A stretch of 44,687 nt of DNA from Candidatus Nomurabacteria bacterium (GTDB lineage: Bacteria > Patescibacteriota > Minisyncoccia > Phycocordibacterales > UBA9973). A program made the position numbers and the translations under genes. The number at the start of each line of letters is the position of its first letter. Positions within the stretch are counted from its first letter, which is position 1. Positions 22,281 to 30,184 of the stretch are shown here, piece after piece. Location: NCBI GenBank assembly GCA_023267275.1, contig JAHFNO010000009.1, positions 1-44,687 on the forward strand. The letters are read 5' to 3'. The notes under the pieces were generated by a model. It did not search any database and was not told the origin of the DNA. It saw only the letters and a program-made list of their open reading frames with translations.

Positions 22281-24296
22281 ATGAAAGATATTTCCAAGGT
22301 CGTAACTGAAGATTTGTTTATTAGTTCATATCAGATTTTGAATGATTTTGTAATTGAAAAAGCTGACAGTTTGCAGGATATTAATTTGATATTGATCTCA
22401 GATTATCTTACGGGACTAACTGTTCACCAGGTTAAAAAATTTTATAATAAATATATTAGTAATGGGTTGGTATATTCATTACCAGAATTTTTTGCGAGCG
22501 ATCTCGTAACAATACCTAAAGGTGTTTCAGATGTTCGAGAGTACAGATTTTTTTCTGCGTTTGGGATGATTTTATATAATGCGCTCGGCATTTTTTTTGC
22601 TGAGATGTGTGCTGAGATGGTAACAAATTTAAACCTTCAGGATCGAGGTATATATAGCTATGCTCCAACAAAATATACAAATCAAAATGCAAAGTGGAGA
22701 ATAAATAATAAATGGCAGCAAGAGTATGATAAATACAAAAACAAATTAAAAGAAACTGCCGAACAATCTGATCTTGTGCTTAGTATTGATATTTCAAATT
22801 TTTTTAAATCAATTAAGCATAAAAAATTAACAGAAACTATTAATGATTTTACTAGTGCTCAGAACCGAGAAAAGTATTCTTTCGATGGAAATTCAGAGGA
22901 TATTTTAAATCATTATTTTCTTTCAATGATGGGAGAGAACAAAGGTTTACCTCAAGGTAAAAAGAATTTTGCTTCTGATTATCTAGCATATCTTTATTTG
23001 GTGAATTTCGATATGGAGCTGGAGTCTCTAGTAGGTTCTGATTTATTTGAATTTGTTGCATCGGTTAGATACGTCGATGATGTTCACATTTTCTTTAAGA
23101 AGAAAAAAGAGTTATCGAACTCGAGTACATATAAAGAATTAAGTAAAATCGAGCATGGAATTAGTAAGTGGCTGTATAAAAAATTAGGACTTTATCTTAA
23201 TGATAAAAAAACATCCCGAAAAATTATTATAGAAAAAACCCAGAAGGATGAATTTATTAATAGCGCTAAAAAGAAAACCTCCGGTTCCGCACCATCTCCA
23301 ATAGTAAAAGAGGATCTTGATGAGAAAATTAAACTTTTCGCTGATGCCGTTGCTGGATTTGCCTACCCTAACACTCTAGATTTTACAGATGGCTTGATTG
23401 GAGGCAAAGATAGGGAAAATTTGAAATATATTTTTGATCTGTCTGTAAAGAACAAACTCGCTCAAAAATCGGAAGTAAAAAAAATGACTAAAGTTTTAAG
23501 TTTAGTTGATTTAGAGCTTTCGGCTACACAATTCAATATTTTTGGAGCGTTATTTGAAATTGGTAGTCAGGGTAAAAAACCTTATCGTTCAGTTTTGATT
23601 TCCTATTTTAAAAAGAATTTTGATCCTAGAGATAAACGTCACATACATATTATGTTAATTGCCAGTGCTGTTATGCTTAATCCTAATTTGTTCAGGAGCA
23701 TTGTGGATGAATATAAAAAAGAATTAATAAAAGATGATTATGGAAAATACTTGGTAGCGTATTATTTTCCAAAAAGCAAAAAGCAATTAGCCTCAGATAA
23801 TTACTGGACAATTAGCAACCGTGTGTACGAAAGAATTTGCGCAGAGAGGGATAATAAATTTAAAAATTTTCCTTTCCTTGGTGTAGGATGTTCCCATCCT
23901 TTCAAGTCAATTATTTTTCTAGATAAAACTCGTAATCTTGATTCTACCTATACGGCACTTTGTGGGTATGTGCATGAGTTTAGGTTTAGAAGATGGAGCG
24001 TGGCATTTAATAAATTACAAATGATTACCCATGAGAGTATTAAGTATTCTTTTAGGGAGGTTAAGGATACAGATAGCGGAAAAGAAATTATTAAAAAACT
24101 AATTAAGAACGGATTAATAATATCTACTTACGAGGAACGCGATTTTTTAAATTTTTGGGAAAGAAGAAATTTTAACCCGATATCTCATGGTAGTAAGAAT
24201 GGTTTGACTTCTCCTGAAGTTACATATAAGGAATTAACTGAGTGGGAGAGAAAGGTTTCTGTTTTGGTTGACAAAATATACCTCTTAAAAAACTAG
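22281..24296 (+). CDS. AbiA-like reverse transcriptase with C-terminal HEPN motif (anti-phage candidate)
   Basis: A 671-aa protein. The RT palm is shown by LSIDISNFF (D170), GLPQG (~225) and RYVDD with Y264-V-D-D267, followed by the LYLNDKKT thumb-side motif. The C-terminal ~300 residues are helical and end in a HEPN-like RX6H motif, R629-NFNPIS-H636, preceded by WER. RT plus C-terminal HEPN is the layout of abortive-infection AbiA-type enzymes, which are non-mobile and defensive. There is no intron, maturase or retron msr/msd signature that I can see. The gene is AT-rich by eye, unlike its GC-rich left neighbours, and is bracketed by 17-bp direct repeats, suggesting separate acquisition. Confidence 0.82.
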   Translation: MKDISKVVTEDLFISSYQILNDFVIEKADSLQDINLILISDYLTGLTVHQVKKFYNKYISNGLVYSLPEFFASDLVTIPKGVSDVREYRFFSAFGMILYNALGIFFAEMCAEMVTNLNLQDRGIYSYAPTKYTNQNAKWRINNKWQQEYDKYKNKLKETAEQSDLVLSIDISNFFKSIKHKKLTETINDFTSAQNREKYSFDGNSEDILNHYFLSMMGENKGLPQGKKNFASDYLAYLYLVNFDMELESLVGSDLFEFVASVRYVDDVHIFFKKKKELSNSSTYKELSKIEHGISKWLYKKLGLYLNDKKTSRKIIIEKTQKDEFINSAKKKTSGSAPSPIVKEDLDEKIKLFADAVAGFAYPNTLDFTDGLIGGKDRENLKYIFDLSVKNKLAQKSEVKKMTKVLSLVDLELSATQFNIFGALFEIGSQGKKPYRSVLISYFKKNFDPRDKRHIHIMLIASAVMLNPNLFRSIVDEYKKELIKDDYGKYLVAYYFPKSKKQLASDNYWTISNRVYERICAERDNKFKNFPFLGVGCSHPFKSIIFLDKTRNLDSTYTALCGYVHEFRFRRWSVAFNKLQMITHESIKYSFREVKDTDSGKEIIKKLIKNGLIISTYEERDFLNFWERRNFNPISHGSKNGLTSPEVTYKELTEWERKVSVLVDKIYLLKN

Positions 24297-24305
24297 TTTT
24301 TTAAG
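24284..24305 (+). terminator. Perfect 22-bp palindrome over the RT stop codon
   Basis: The sequence from CTTAAAAAAC to its complement is fully symmetric, and its centre contains the RT stop TAG. The right half ends in T6. It is AT-rich, so weak as a terminator; it may protect the transcript end. Confidence 0.5.
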
Positions 24306-24327
24306 AACGATTCATTCACCTCATGAT

Positions 24328-24344
24328 GCGCTCAGGACGCGTCG
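24328..24344 (+). repeat. 17-bp direct repeat, downstream copy flanking the RT gene
   Basis: GCGCTCAGGACGCGTCG, matching 22225-22241 at 15 of 17 positions. It lies 32 bases after the RT stop. Confidence 0.55.
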
Positions 24345-24424
24345 AAATGCTATACTGAAAATAGTCACGGAAGCCTTACAGGGTAACGAACCATTTGGTT
24401 CTAACACGAGACGCTCAGCAAACG
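24345..24424 (+). other. Hairpin-containing stretch downstream of RT, possible small RNA
   Basis: A TATACT box (about 24351) is followed by TTAC/GTAA and by the perfect palindrome GAACCATTTGGTTC (24387-24400), then the terminator hairpin at 24425. A ~90-nt plus-strand transcript could therefore exist. There is no coding potential that I trust. Confidence 0.3.
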
Positions 24425-24450
24425 AAAAAAGAGCCTCGCGAGGGCTTTTA
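24425..24450 (-). terminator. Terminator of the PhnA-like gene
   Basis: GCCCTCGCGAGGC-type hairpin read on the minus strand, followed by TCTTTTTT. It overlaps the gene's stop codon (24448-24450). Confidence 0.85.
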
Positions 24451-24687
24451 TGCTTTTCTGAGAAAACAGGTTTTGAGAACGAGATTTTTTAAACTGTCCG
24501 CGTTACATTCGATTTGCTCGGGGTCGTCAGTGAGTCGTATATTTTTGATTTTCAATCCTTGTTTCAATGTGACGGAACTCCCTTTCACTTTAAGGTCTTT
24601 AATAAGCATAACCGAGTCGCCATTCGCGAGTATGTTGCCATTGCTATCTTTGGTAATTTCGATTTCATCTTCTTCTGTTTCATTCAT
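24448..24687 (-). CDS. PhnA-like (YjdM) C-terminal-domain protein
   Basis: A 79-aa protein matching the C-terminal domain of PhnA/YjdM: DSNGNILANGDSVMLIKDLKVKGSS, then LKQGLKIKNIRLTDDPEQIECN. The usual N-terminal zinc-ribbon half (about 30 residues with CxxC pairs) is absent, replaced by a short acidic start. The start is ATG 24687; ATG 24711 would add eight unlikely residues. PhnA itself has no proven role in phosphonate use. This is the first gene on the right side of the island, so the short form could be natural or a trimmed remnant. Confidence 0.75.
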   Translation of the reverse strand: MNETEEDEIEITKDSNGNILANGDSVMLIKDLKVKGSSVTLKQGLKIKNIRLTDDPEQIECNADSLKNLVLKTCFLRKA

Positions 24688-24753
24688 GCGAGGATTATAT
24701 ACTCTTTGCAATCAAATTACCAAAATATGTATTTGTGGTAGAGTGTTTGGGTA

Positions 24754-26001
24754 ATGAACGAACGGACACCACACTACGATGTCATTGTTATCGGCGGAGG
24801 CGCGTCAGGTATGATGGCGGCTGGACGCGCGGGAGCACTTGGTAAAAAAGTGCTTCTTTTGGAAAAAAACAAACAACTTGGCGAAAAGTTGAAAATTTCT
24901 GGTGGGGGACGCTGTAATATCACCAATGCAACATATGACATTCATGAACTTCTTGCATTTTACGGCAAGGCAGCACCATTTTTATTTTCTCCATTTTCAC
25001 AGTTTGGCGTGAAGGATACGTTCACTTTTTTTGAATCACTCGGACTACCGCTCGTCGTGCAGGCACGCAACCGCGCATTTCCGCATACAGAAAAAGCGAG
25101 TGATGTATGCAATGCACTCATTGCTTATATGAAAAAAGGAAAGGTGACTATAAAAACTGGCACTCCGGTAAAAAAAATTACTTGTGACGATAGTGGTATT
25201 ACGAGTGTTGTGACTGGAGAGGGTACATACACTGCAGAAAAATATATTCTTGCTACCGGAGGACTTTCACATCCTGAAACTGGTTCTACTGGAGACGGTT
25301 TTAAATGGTTGAGTGAAATCGGTTATACAATAAAAAAACCAACTCCGACTATTGTTCCACTTGCTGTCTCTGATGAATGGGTACACATGCTCTCTGGTGT
25401 ATCGCTTTCATTTATGAAGATCACATTTTTTCTGGATGATAAAAAAGCATTTTCGAAAACAGGCAAAGTATTGTTTACTCATTTTGGACTTTCTGGTCCG
25501 CTCATTCTCAATTCGGCGGTGAAGATCGGAGAAATGCTTGAAGGTGGCCGTGTGACTGCAAAGATAGATGCATATCCAGATACAGAAATTGGCGCGCTTG
25601 ATAAAAATATCACCAAAACATTTGATTTATATAAAAATAAAATGCTCAAAAATATTTTAAAAGAAATTGTACCAGAAGGTATGGCTCCTGCGATTGCACA
25701 TCTACTCTCGGGTATTGGTTTGGATACGAAAGTACACAGCATAACAAAAGAGCAACGCAGAATTATTGTCGATACATTGAAAGGACTCCCCATAACCGTG
25801 ACTAGTTTGATGGGATATGACCGTGCAGTTGTGGCCGATGGTGGCATTGCTTTAGAAGACATCAATATGAAGACAATGCAAACAAAACGATTTTCCAATC
25901 TTTTGGTGACTGGAGATCTTTTGCATATCAATCGCCCTACGGGTGGTCAATCATTGCAATTGTGCTGGACGACTGGTTATGTCGCCGGATCAAACGTATA
26001 A
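24754..26001 (+). CDS. NAD(P)/FAD-dependent oxidoreductase, BaiN/HI0933 (YhiN) family
   Basis: A 415-aa flavoprotein. The N-terminal FAD-binding motif is IVIGGGASGMMAAGRAGALG, followed by LLEKN and the family hallmark KLKISGGGRCNITN. Near the C-terminus, GYDRAVVADGGI and TGDLLHINRPTGGQSLQLCWTTG close the FAD site. The substrate is unknown for most members; roles in flavin-dependent reduction are assumed. It starts the right-flank cluster with the VIT-type gene 25 bases downstream. Confidence 0.9.
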   Translation: MNERTPHYDVIVIGGGASGMMAAGRAGALGKKVLLLEKNKQLGEKLKISGGGRCNITNATYDIHELLAFYGKAAPFLFSPFSQFGVKDTFTFFESLGLPLVVQARNRAFPHTEKASDVCNALIAYMKKGKVTIKTGTPVKKITCDDSGITSVVTGEGTYTAEKYILATGGLSHPETGSTGDGFKWLSEIGYTIKKPTPTIVPLAVSDEWVHMLSGVSLSFMKITFFLDDKKAFSKTGKVLFTHFGLSGPLILNSAVKIGEMLEGGRVTAKIDAYPDTEIGALDKNITKTFDLYKNKMLKNILKEIVPEGMAPAIAHLLSGIGLDTKVHSITKEQRRIIVDTLKGLPITVTSLMGYDRAVVADGGIALEDINMKTMQTKRFSNLLVTGDLLHINRPTGGQSLQLCWTTGYVAGSNV

Positions 26002-26025
26002 ATTATTGTGATATAATGCTCGTCT

Positions 26026-26748
26026 ATGGATTTTTATCGTGACCCAATCGCTCATATTGAAACACAAGATTTTGGTAGTAACTCGCAGCTCAACTGGCTT
26101 CGGGCAGCCGTACTCGGTGCCAATGACGGAATCGTTTCTGTTTCTTCAGTAATAGTCGGTGTGGCTGGAGCAACGACACATCGCAGTTTTATTCTCACTG
26201 CCGGCGTGGCAGCACTTGTTGCTGGCGCACTCGCTATGGCTGTAGGCGAATATGTTTCAGTGAGTTCTCAGCGAGATACGGAAATGGCACTCTTGGAAAA
26301 AGAGCGCCAAGAAATTTTGAATGAACCAGAAAAAGAATTGGCAGAACTCGCACAGATTTACAAGAAAAAAGGCCTTTCAATAGAAACAGCACAACGTGTT
26401 GCAGAAGAGCTTACAAAAAATGATGCATTTGCTGCGCACATCGATGCCGAGCTTGGTATTGATCCCAACGATTTGACCAATCCACTGCACGCCGCATACG
26501 CATCAGGCGCTGCATTTTTTTGTGGAGCAATTGTTCCACTTCTTGCCGCAATTCTTTCTCCTGAAAAAATTCGCATCCCTATGATTTTTACTTTTGCTAT
26601 TCTTGCACTGTTTGTAACGGGTGGTTTGAGTGCTCATGTAGGTGGAGCACACAAGGGCCGAGCTATGGCACGTGTTGTTATTGGTGGAATTATTGCCATG
26701 GTTATTACTTTTGGAATCGGAAAACTATTTGGAGTTTCAGGTATCTAA
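26026..26748 (+). CDS. VIT1/CCC1-family metal (Fe2+/Mn2+) transporter
   Basis: A 240-aa membrane protein with five predicted helices. The first carries the family motif LRAAVLGANDGIVSVSSVIVGV, the second GALAMAVGEYVSVSSQRDTE. A cytosolic acidic helical stretch (about 85-150) would bind metal, followed by three C-terminal helices. Members move iron or manganese out of the cytosol. A TATAAT-like box lies just upstream at about 26011, between it and the flavoprotein. Confidence 0.92.
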   Translation: MDFYRDPIAHIETQDFGSNSQLNWLRAAVLGANDGIVSVSSVIVGVAGATTHRSFILTAGVAALVAGALAMAVGEYVSVSSQRDTEMALLEKERQEILNEPEKELAELAQIYKKKGLSIETAQRVAEELTKNDAFAAHIDAELGIDPNDLTNPLHAAYASGAAFFCGAIVPLLAAILSPEKIRIPMIFTFAILALFVTGGLSAHVGGAHKGRAMARVVIGGIIAMVITFGIGKLFGVSGI

Positions 26749-26751
26749 AAT

Positions 26752-27282
26752 ATGGCACGCCAAGTTCTTGTACAAAACAAAATGCAAAGGGGTTATCGGT
26801 ACATTTGTACGGAACCAGTAGGGAAGCATTTTGCCAAAGATTTCAAACCAGATCTCTCGCCCAAACAAATGCTTGCACTTGGCGTATTTGGTGGTGTGTA
26901 TATGCGTGATGCCACGAAAGAATATCCGAGCGATTGGTTTACAAAAGCAAAATTTGCTCCAAAAGAAACAGACAAGACCCGCAAACACTATCACGATCCT
27001 ACAATCAACTATTTCAAGGTTTCGGCAAGTCAGCCGCTTTCCGTGTGGAGAAAAAAGGGATGGATATACAAAGACGATCCGCGTGGTTGGTTTGAATGGT
27101 ACTGTCGCTACTACATGGGACGCAGAATTCCCGAAGAAGATGCTCGTCAGATACAACGTTGGTGTCAAATGACTCGTCATATTGCACAGGTGCGAAAATA
27201 TTGCAGGGTAGGTGAGGAACATTGTCGTCCGCGTCAACGCCAAGCACTTTTGCATTGGGCATACGATTCAAGAAAATTCTAA
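26752..27282 (+). CDS. Conserved hypothetical protein
   Basis: A 176-aa basic protein with the stretches SPKQMLALGVFGGVY, NYFKVSASQPLSVWRKKGWI and DPRGWFEWYCRYYMGRR, ending CRPRQRQALLHWAYD. I recall similar unnamed proteins in Patescibacteria and in some algae and viruses, always without a known role. No enzyme motif, signal or membrane segment is visible. The start is three bases after the VIT-type gene, so it is probably translated from the same transcript. Confidence 0.75.
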   Translation: MARQVLVQNKMQRGYRYICTEPVGKHFAKDFKPDLSPKQMLALGVFGGVYMRDATKEYPSDWFTKAKFAPKETDKTRKHYHDPTINYFKVSASQPLSVWRKKGWIYKDDPRGWFEWYCRYYMGRRIPEEDARQIQRWCQMTRHIAQVRKYCRVGEEHCRPRQRQALLHWAYDSRKF

Positions 27283-27320
27283 ACGCACCATTATTACTAC
27301 TCGAAACGTATATTAACTAC

Positions 27321-27785
27321 ATGCAAAAAATCTTTCTCTTTCTTAAAACGTATGGACCGAGCGTTCTTCGCTATGCCATGCCAGCGGTCATTCTCTGGTT
27401 TAGTATCCAACAATTTTTCCATACATCGCAGTGGACTGCATATGTTCCAGATTCTGCTACTGCAATGACTGGACTCAGTGCTACAGCTCTCGTGTATTTC
27501 AATGCTGTATTCGAACTCGTGTTCGGATTGATGCTTGTGTTTGGCTGGCAGACACGAATTGCCGCGCTTCTTCTTGGGCTTCACTTACTTGATATTATGT
27601 ACGTCGTGGGCTATGGAGAAATCGGTGTGCGAGATTTTGGACTTGCGATAGCAACACTCGTTGTTTTTATGAACGGTCCAGATCCGCTCTGCGTGCAACA
27701 ACCAGACATTTCACTGTCGACACCGAGTGCACAACCAATGCAATCACAACAGCAGTATGTGCAACCACGTAGACTTGTGCAATAA
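27321..27785 (+). CDS. DoxX-like membrane protein
   Basis: A 154-aa protein with four hydrophobic helices (about 13-30, 55-75, 82-98, 110-125), the second containing FNAVFELVFGLMLVFGWQTRIAALLLGLHLL, as in DoxX/SURF4-type proteins. The C-terminus is Gln/Pro-rich. The in-frame upstream ATG at 27222 overlaps the previous gene, so ATG 27321 is preferred. It is followed 21 bases later by the FMN-binding protein gene, suggesting a membrane redox unit. Confidence 0.75.
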   Translation: MQKIFLFLKTYGPSVLRYAMPAVILWFSIQQFFHTSQWTAYVPDSATAMTGLSATALVYFNAVFELVFGLMLVFGWQTRIAALLLGLHLLDIMYVVGYGEIGVRDFGLAIATLVVFMNGPDPLCVQQPDISLSTPSAQPMQSQQQYVQPRRLVQ

Positions 27786-27806
27786 TCCAGCAATAATTTT
27801 TATTTT

Positions 27807-28418
27807 ATGCAAACACAAATACAAAAAACAATAGGTACAGCACTCAGCCTTGTGGTTGTATTTTCTGTTGTCGCGGTTACAACATTTTCTGGAAACAATA
27901 CTCCAGATGCCACGATGACAACAACAGCTTCGCCAACAGCACAAACACAAACAAAAACAACAACTACACAAGGAACTACAACTACCGCATCCCCGGTCTC
28001 TCGATTTCAAGGTGATGAAGAAGATGGGGAAGATGACGGTGGTGGTGCGACAACAAAACCAGTTCCTCCGCCAGTAAAAGTATCAATTCCTCCCGCTGAT
28101 ACAACCAAGAAAACTGTATCGATGTATGTTGATGGTACGTATACGGCGACCGGTTCGTACGATTCTCCCGGTGGTTACGACCAACTCGATGTGAGTGTTA
28201 CGTTGAAGAATGATATTATTGTCGCCACATCAGTAAGTAATTTTCAAGGTGGACGAACATCACAGCGTTACATGAATATGTTTGCAAGTGGATACCAGAC
28301 ATATGTTGTCGGAAAAAATATTGCAAACGTACAACTCTCTCGCGTTTCTGGTTCATCTCTCACGCCAGCTGGATTTAATGATGCGCTCGCTCAAATAAAG
28401 AGTAAGGCAAAAGCGTAA
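27807..28418 (+). CDS. Secreted FMN-binding domain protein
   Basis: A 203-aa protein with an N-terminal signal/anchor helix (about 10-30), a Thr-rich linker (31-75) and a C-terminal FMN-bind domain (about 105-200). That domain starts DGTYTATGSYDSPGGYDQLDVSVTLKND. The motif VSGSSLTPAGF near the end matches the SGAT-type site where ApbE attaches FMN through a phosphoester bond to Ser/Thr. The next gene is an ApbE transferase, so the pair probably forms an extracytoplasmic covalent flavoprotein for electron transfer. Confidence 0.85.
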   Translation: MQTQIQKTIGTALSLVVVFSVVAVTTFSGNNTPDATMTTTASPTAQTQTKTTTTQGTTTTASPVSRFQGDEEDGEDDGGGATTKPVPPPVKVSIPPADTTKKTVSMYVDGTYTATGSYDSPGGYDQLDVSVTLKNDIIVATSVSNFQGGRTSQRYMNMFASGYQTYVVGKNIANVQLSRVSGSSLTPAGFNDALAQIKSKAKA

Positions 28419-28425
28419 ACGAGTT

Positions 28426-28465
28426 GAAAGTTCATAAAGTTCATAAAGTTTATAAAGTTAAAAGC
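28426..28465. repeat. Short-period intergenic repeat (TAAAGTTCA units)
   Basis: Units GAAAGTTCA, TAAAGTTCA, TAAAGTTTA (9 bp) and TAAAGTT (7 bp). It lies between the FMN-binding and ApbE genes and resembles in base content the 7-bp-periodic blocks at 36711 and 43600. Confidence 0.6.
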
Positions 28466-28477
28466 TTTTTGTATTTA

Positions 28478-28533
28478 TGTCATCCTGAACTTGTGAATCA
28501 GCAGATTCACTCTTGGAGCTTCAGGATCCAGGG
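28478..28533. repeat. REP-like palindromic element with internal hairpin
   Basis: Starts TGTCATCCTGAACTTG and ends CTTCAGGATCCAGGG. CCTGAA/TTCAGG form the outer stem and GTGAATC/GATTCAC an inner one. It is a longer relative of the elements at 30620 and 40111. Confidence 0.7.
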
Positions 28534-28549
28534 TTTTACTCATTTTATT

Positions 28550-29419
28550 ATGACCCAATTCAATTTCGGAGCCATTGGAACGAAATGGCAGATTGATATC
28601 TATCAACCTATATCTAGCGCGAAAGAAGCGGAGCTTCTTTCGCGCATAGAAGAACGTATTGAATCATTTGATAAAACATATTCCCGTTTTCGTGCAGACT
28701 CACTTGTAACAAAAATGGCAAAAGAGGGCGGTCTCTTTCAGTTGCCGGCCGATTCGCAAAAACTATTTTCCGTGTATCACGATGTCTACACTCGCACGAA
28801 CGGACTTGTCACTCCACTTGTCGGAAATATTCTTTCCGATGCTGGATATGATGCGCAATATTCTTTGCAACAAAAAAAGGATTTGACTGTCGCACCAGAG
28901 TGGGGAGAGATAATTGATTTTCAGTATCCAAACATACAAATAAAAAAACCTGCAATGCTCGATTTTGGTGCTGGAGGAAAAGGCTACCTCATTGATTTAG
29001 TCGCCGAGGTTATCGAAGCAAACGGTGTTCACTCATATTGTATTGATGCCGGCGGTGATATTTTACATAAAGGGAATACGCCTATTCGTGTTGGCCTTGA
29101 AAACCCAGACAATGTGGAACAGGTCATTGGCGTGTATCCATTACAAAACAGAAGTATTTGTGGCTCAGCTGGCAATCGGCGCGCATGGGCAGATTTTACC
29201 CACGTGATCAATCCAAAGACGTTGGTTTCGCCAAAACATATTTCTGCGGTGTGGGTCACTGCAAAGAGTGCTTTTATTGCAGACATCATTGCCACCGCGC
29301 TCTTTTTTGTGGAAGCCAAGACATTGAGCGATATGTATTCATTTGAATATTGTATTGTGCGAAATGATCACTCGGTTGAAAAATCTACTGGTTTTGTGGC
29401 AGAATTATTTACTTCTTGA
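28550..29419 (+). CDS. apbE: FAD:protein FMN transferase (ApbE family)
   Basis: A 289-aa enzyme that uses FAD to attach FMN to Ser/Thr of extracytoplasmic flavoproteins. Motifs: DKTYSRFRADS near the N-terminus, MLDFGAGGKGYLIDL, CIDAGGDILHKG, and the C-terminal THVINPKT with a following AVWVTAKSAFIADIIATALF helix. There is no lipoprotein signal. ATG 28550 is chosen because upstream codons lie inside the REP-like palindrome and encode no family sequence. The substrate is most likely the FMN-binding protein encoded just upstream. Confidence 0.9.
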   Translation: MTQFNFGAIGTKWQIDIYQPISSAKEAELLSRIEERIESFDKTYSRFRADSLVTKMAKEGGLFQLPADSQKLFSVYHDVYTRTNGLVTPLVGNILSDAGYDAQYSLQQKKDLTVAPEWGEIIDFQYPNIQIKKPAMLDFGAGGKGYLIDLVAEVIEANGVHSYCIDAGGDILHKGNTPIRVGLENPDNVEQVIGVYPLQNRSICGSAGNRRAWADFTHVINPKTLVSPKHISAVWVTAKSAFIADIIATALFFVEAKTLSDMYSFEYCIVRNDHSVEKSTGFVAELFTS

Positions 29420-29450
29420 TAACTCGGCAAGCATGCGTTAGGATAAAGCC

Positions 29451-30143
29451 ATGACAAAAACGATTATCTATACAATTATTGTTCTTGCAGTCGTTGTTGC
29501 AGGATTTGTTTATTATTTTAAAAGTGCAGACATGCCAAGTCAGGATTCGGATCTGCCACCGATAGGCTCGGTTACTAGCCCGGCAGCACAAACGCCACCG
29601 CCCTCAGATGCAAATGCGACAAAACAAAATAGTACGCCGTTATCAACTAATACCGATCAAAAAAATATGCATGCCACATTGCACACCACAAAAGGAGACA
29701 TCACATTAGAATTTTTCCCAAATATCGCACCAAATACCGTTGCCAATTTTATCAAGCTCGCAAAATCTGGATTTTATGATGGAGTAAAATTTCACCGAGT
29801 GATCAAGGATTTTATGATTCAGTCTGGTGATCCGCTTTCAAAAGATGATAGTAAAATGAGTAGTTGGGGAACGGGTGGACCAGGATATAAATTTGCTGAT
29901 GAAATTACACCAGAGAGCAAAAATGTATTGGGTTCGATTGCGATGGCAAATTCTGGAAAGAATACCAACGGTAGTCAGTTTTATATAAATGCAAAAGACA
30001 ACAATTTCCTTGATGGCGGATACACTGTGTTTGGAAAGGTAATAAAAGGTCTTGATGTCGCGCTTGCGATCGATGCTGTTCCTACGGATAGTTCAGACCG
30101 ACCAATCACTCCAGTTGTTATCAATTCGGTCACGGTAGAATAA
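29451..30143 (+). CDS. Membrane-anchored cyclophilin-type peptidyl-prolyl isomerase
   Basis: A 230-aa protein with an N-terminal hydrophobic anchor (about 4-22), a Pro/Ala/Thr linker, and a cyclophilin domain (about 75-230). The domain has the FHRVIKDFMIQSGDP catalytic region (Arg and Phe of the active site), the GSIAMANSGKNTNGSQFYI segment and the FGKVIKGLDV end. It would catalyse proline isomerisation during folding outside the membrane. It is a single gene ended by the hairpin at 30156. Confidence 0.95.
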   Translation: MTKTIIYTIIVLAVVVAGFVYYFKSADMPSQDSDLPPIGSVTSPAAQTPPPSDANATKQNSTPLSTNTDQKNMHATLHTTKGDITLEFFPNIAPNTVANFIKLAKSGFYDGVKFHRVIKDFMIQSGDPLSKDDSKMSSWGTGGPGYKFADEITPESKNVLGSIAMANSGKNTNGSQFYINAKDNNFLDGGYTVFGKVIKGLDVALAIDAVPTDSSDRPITPVVINSVTVE

Positions 30144-30155
30144 AAGAGAATTAAA

Positions 30156-30183
30156 AAAAGGCTTCACTTGCGTGAAGCCTTTT
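30156..30183. terminator. Bidirectional terminator
   Basis: AAAAGGCTTCAC/GTGAAGCCTTTT, a 12-bp perfect stem with loop TTGC. It serves the cyclophilin gene on the plus strand and the convergent small gene on the minus strand. Confidence 0.85.
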
Positions 30184-30184
30184 A

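Noticed and set aside
24380-24404. Right-hand tRNA-derived attachment site (TTGGTTC match)
   Set aside because: Only seven bases match the tRNA-Gln T-arm, and they form part of a local palindrome. This is not enough to call attR.
24448-24754. Plus-strand frames across the PhnA-like gene
   Set aside because: The minus-strand frame matches the PhnA C-terminal domain and has a matching terminator; the plus frames have no support.
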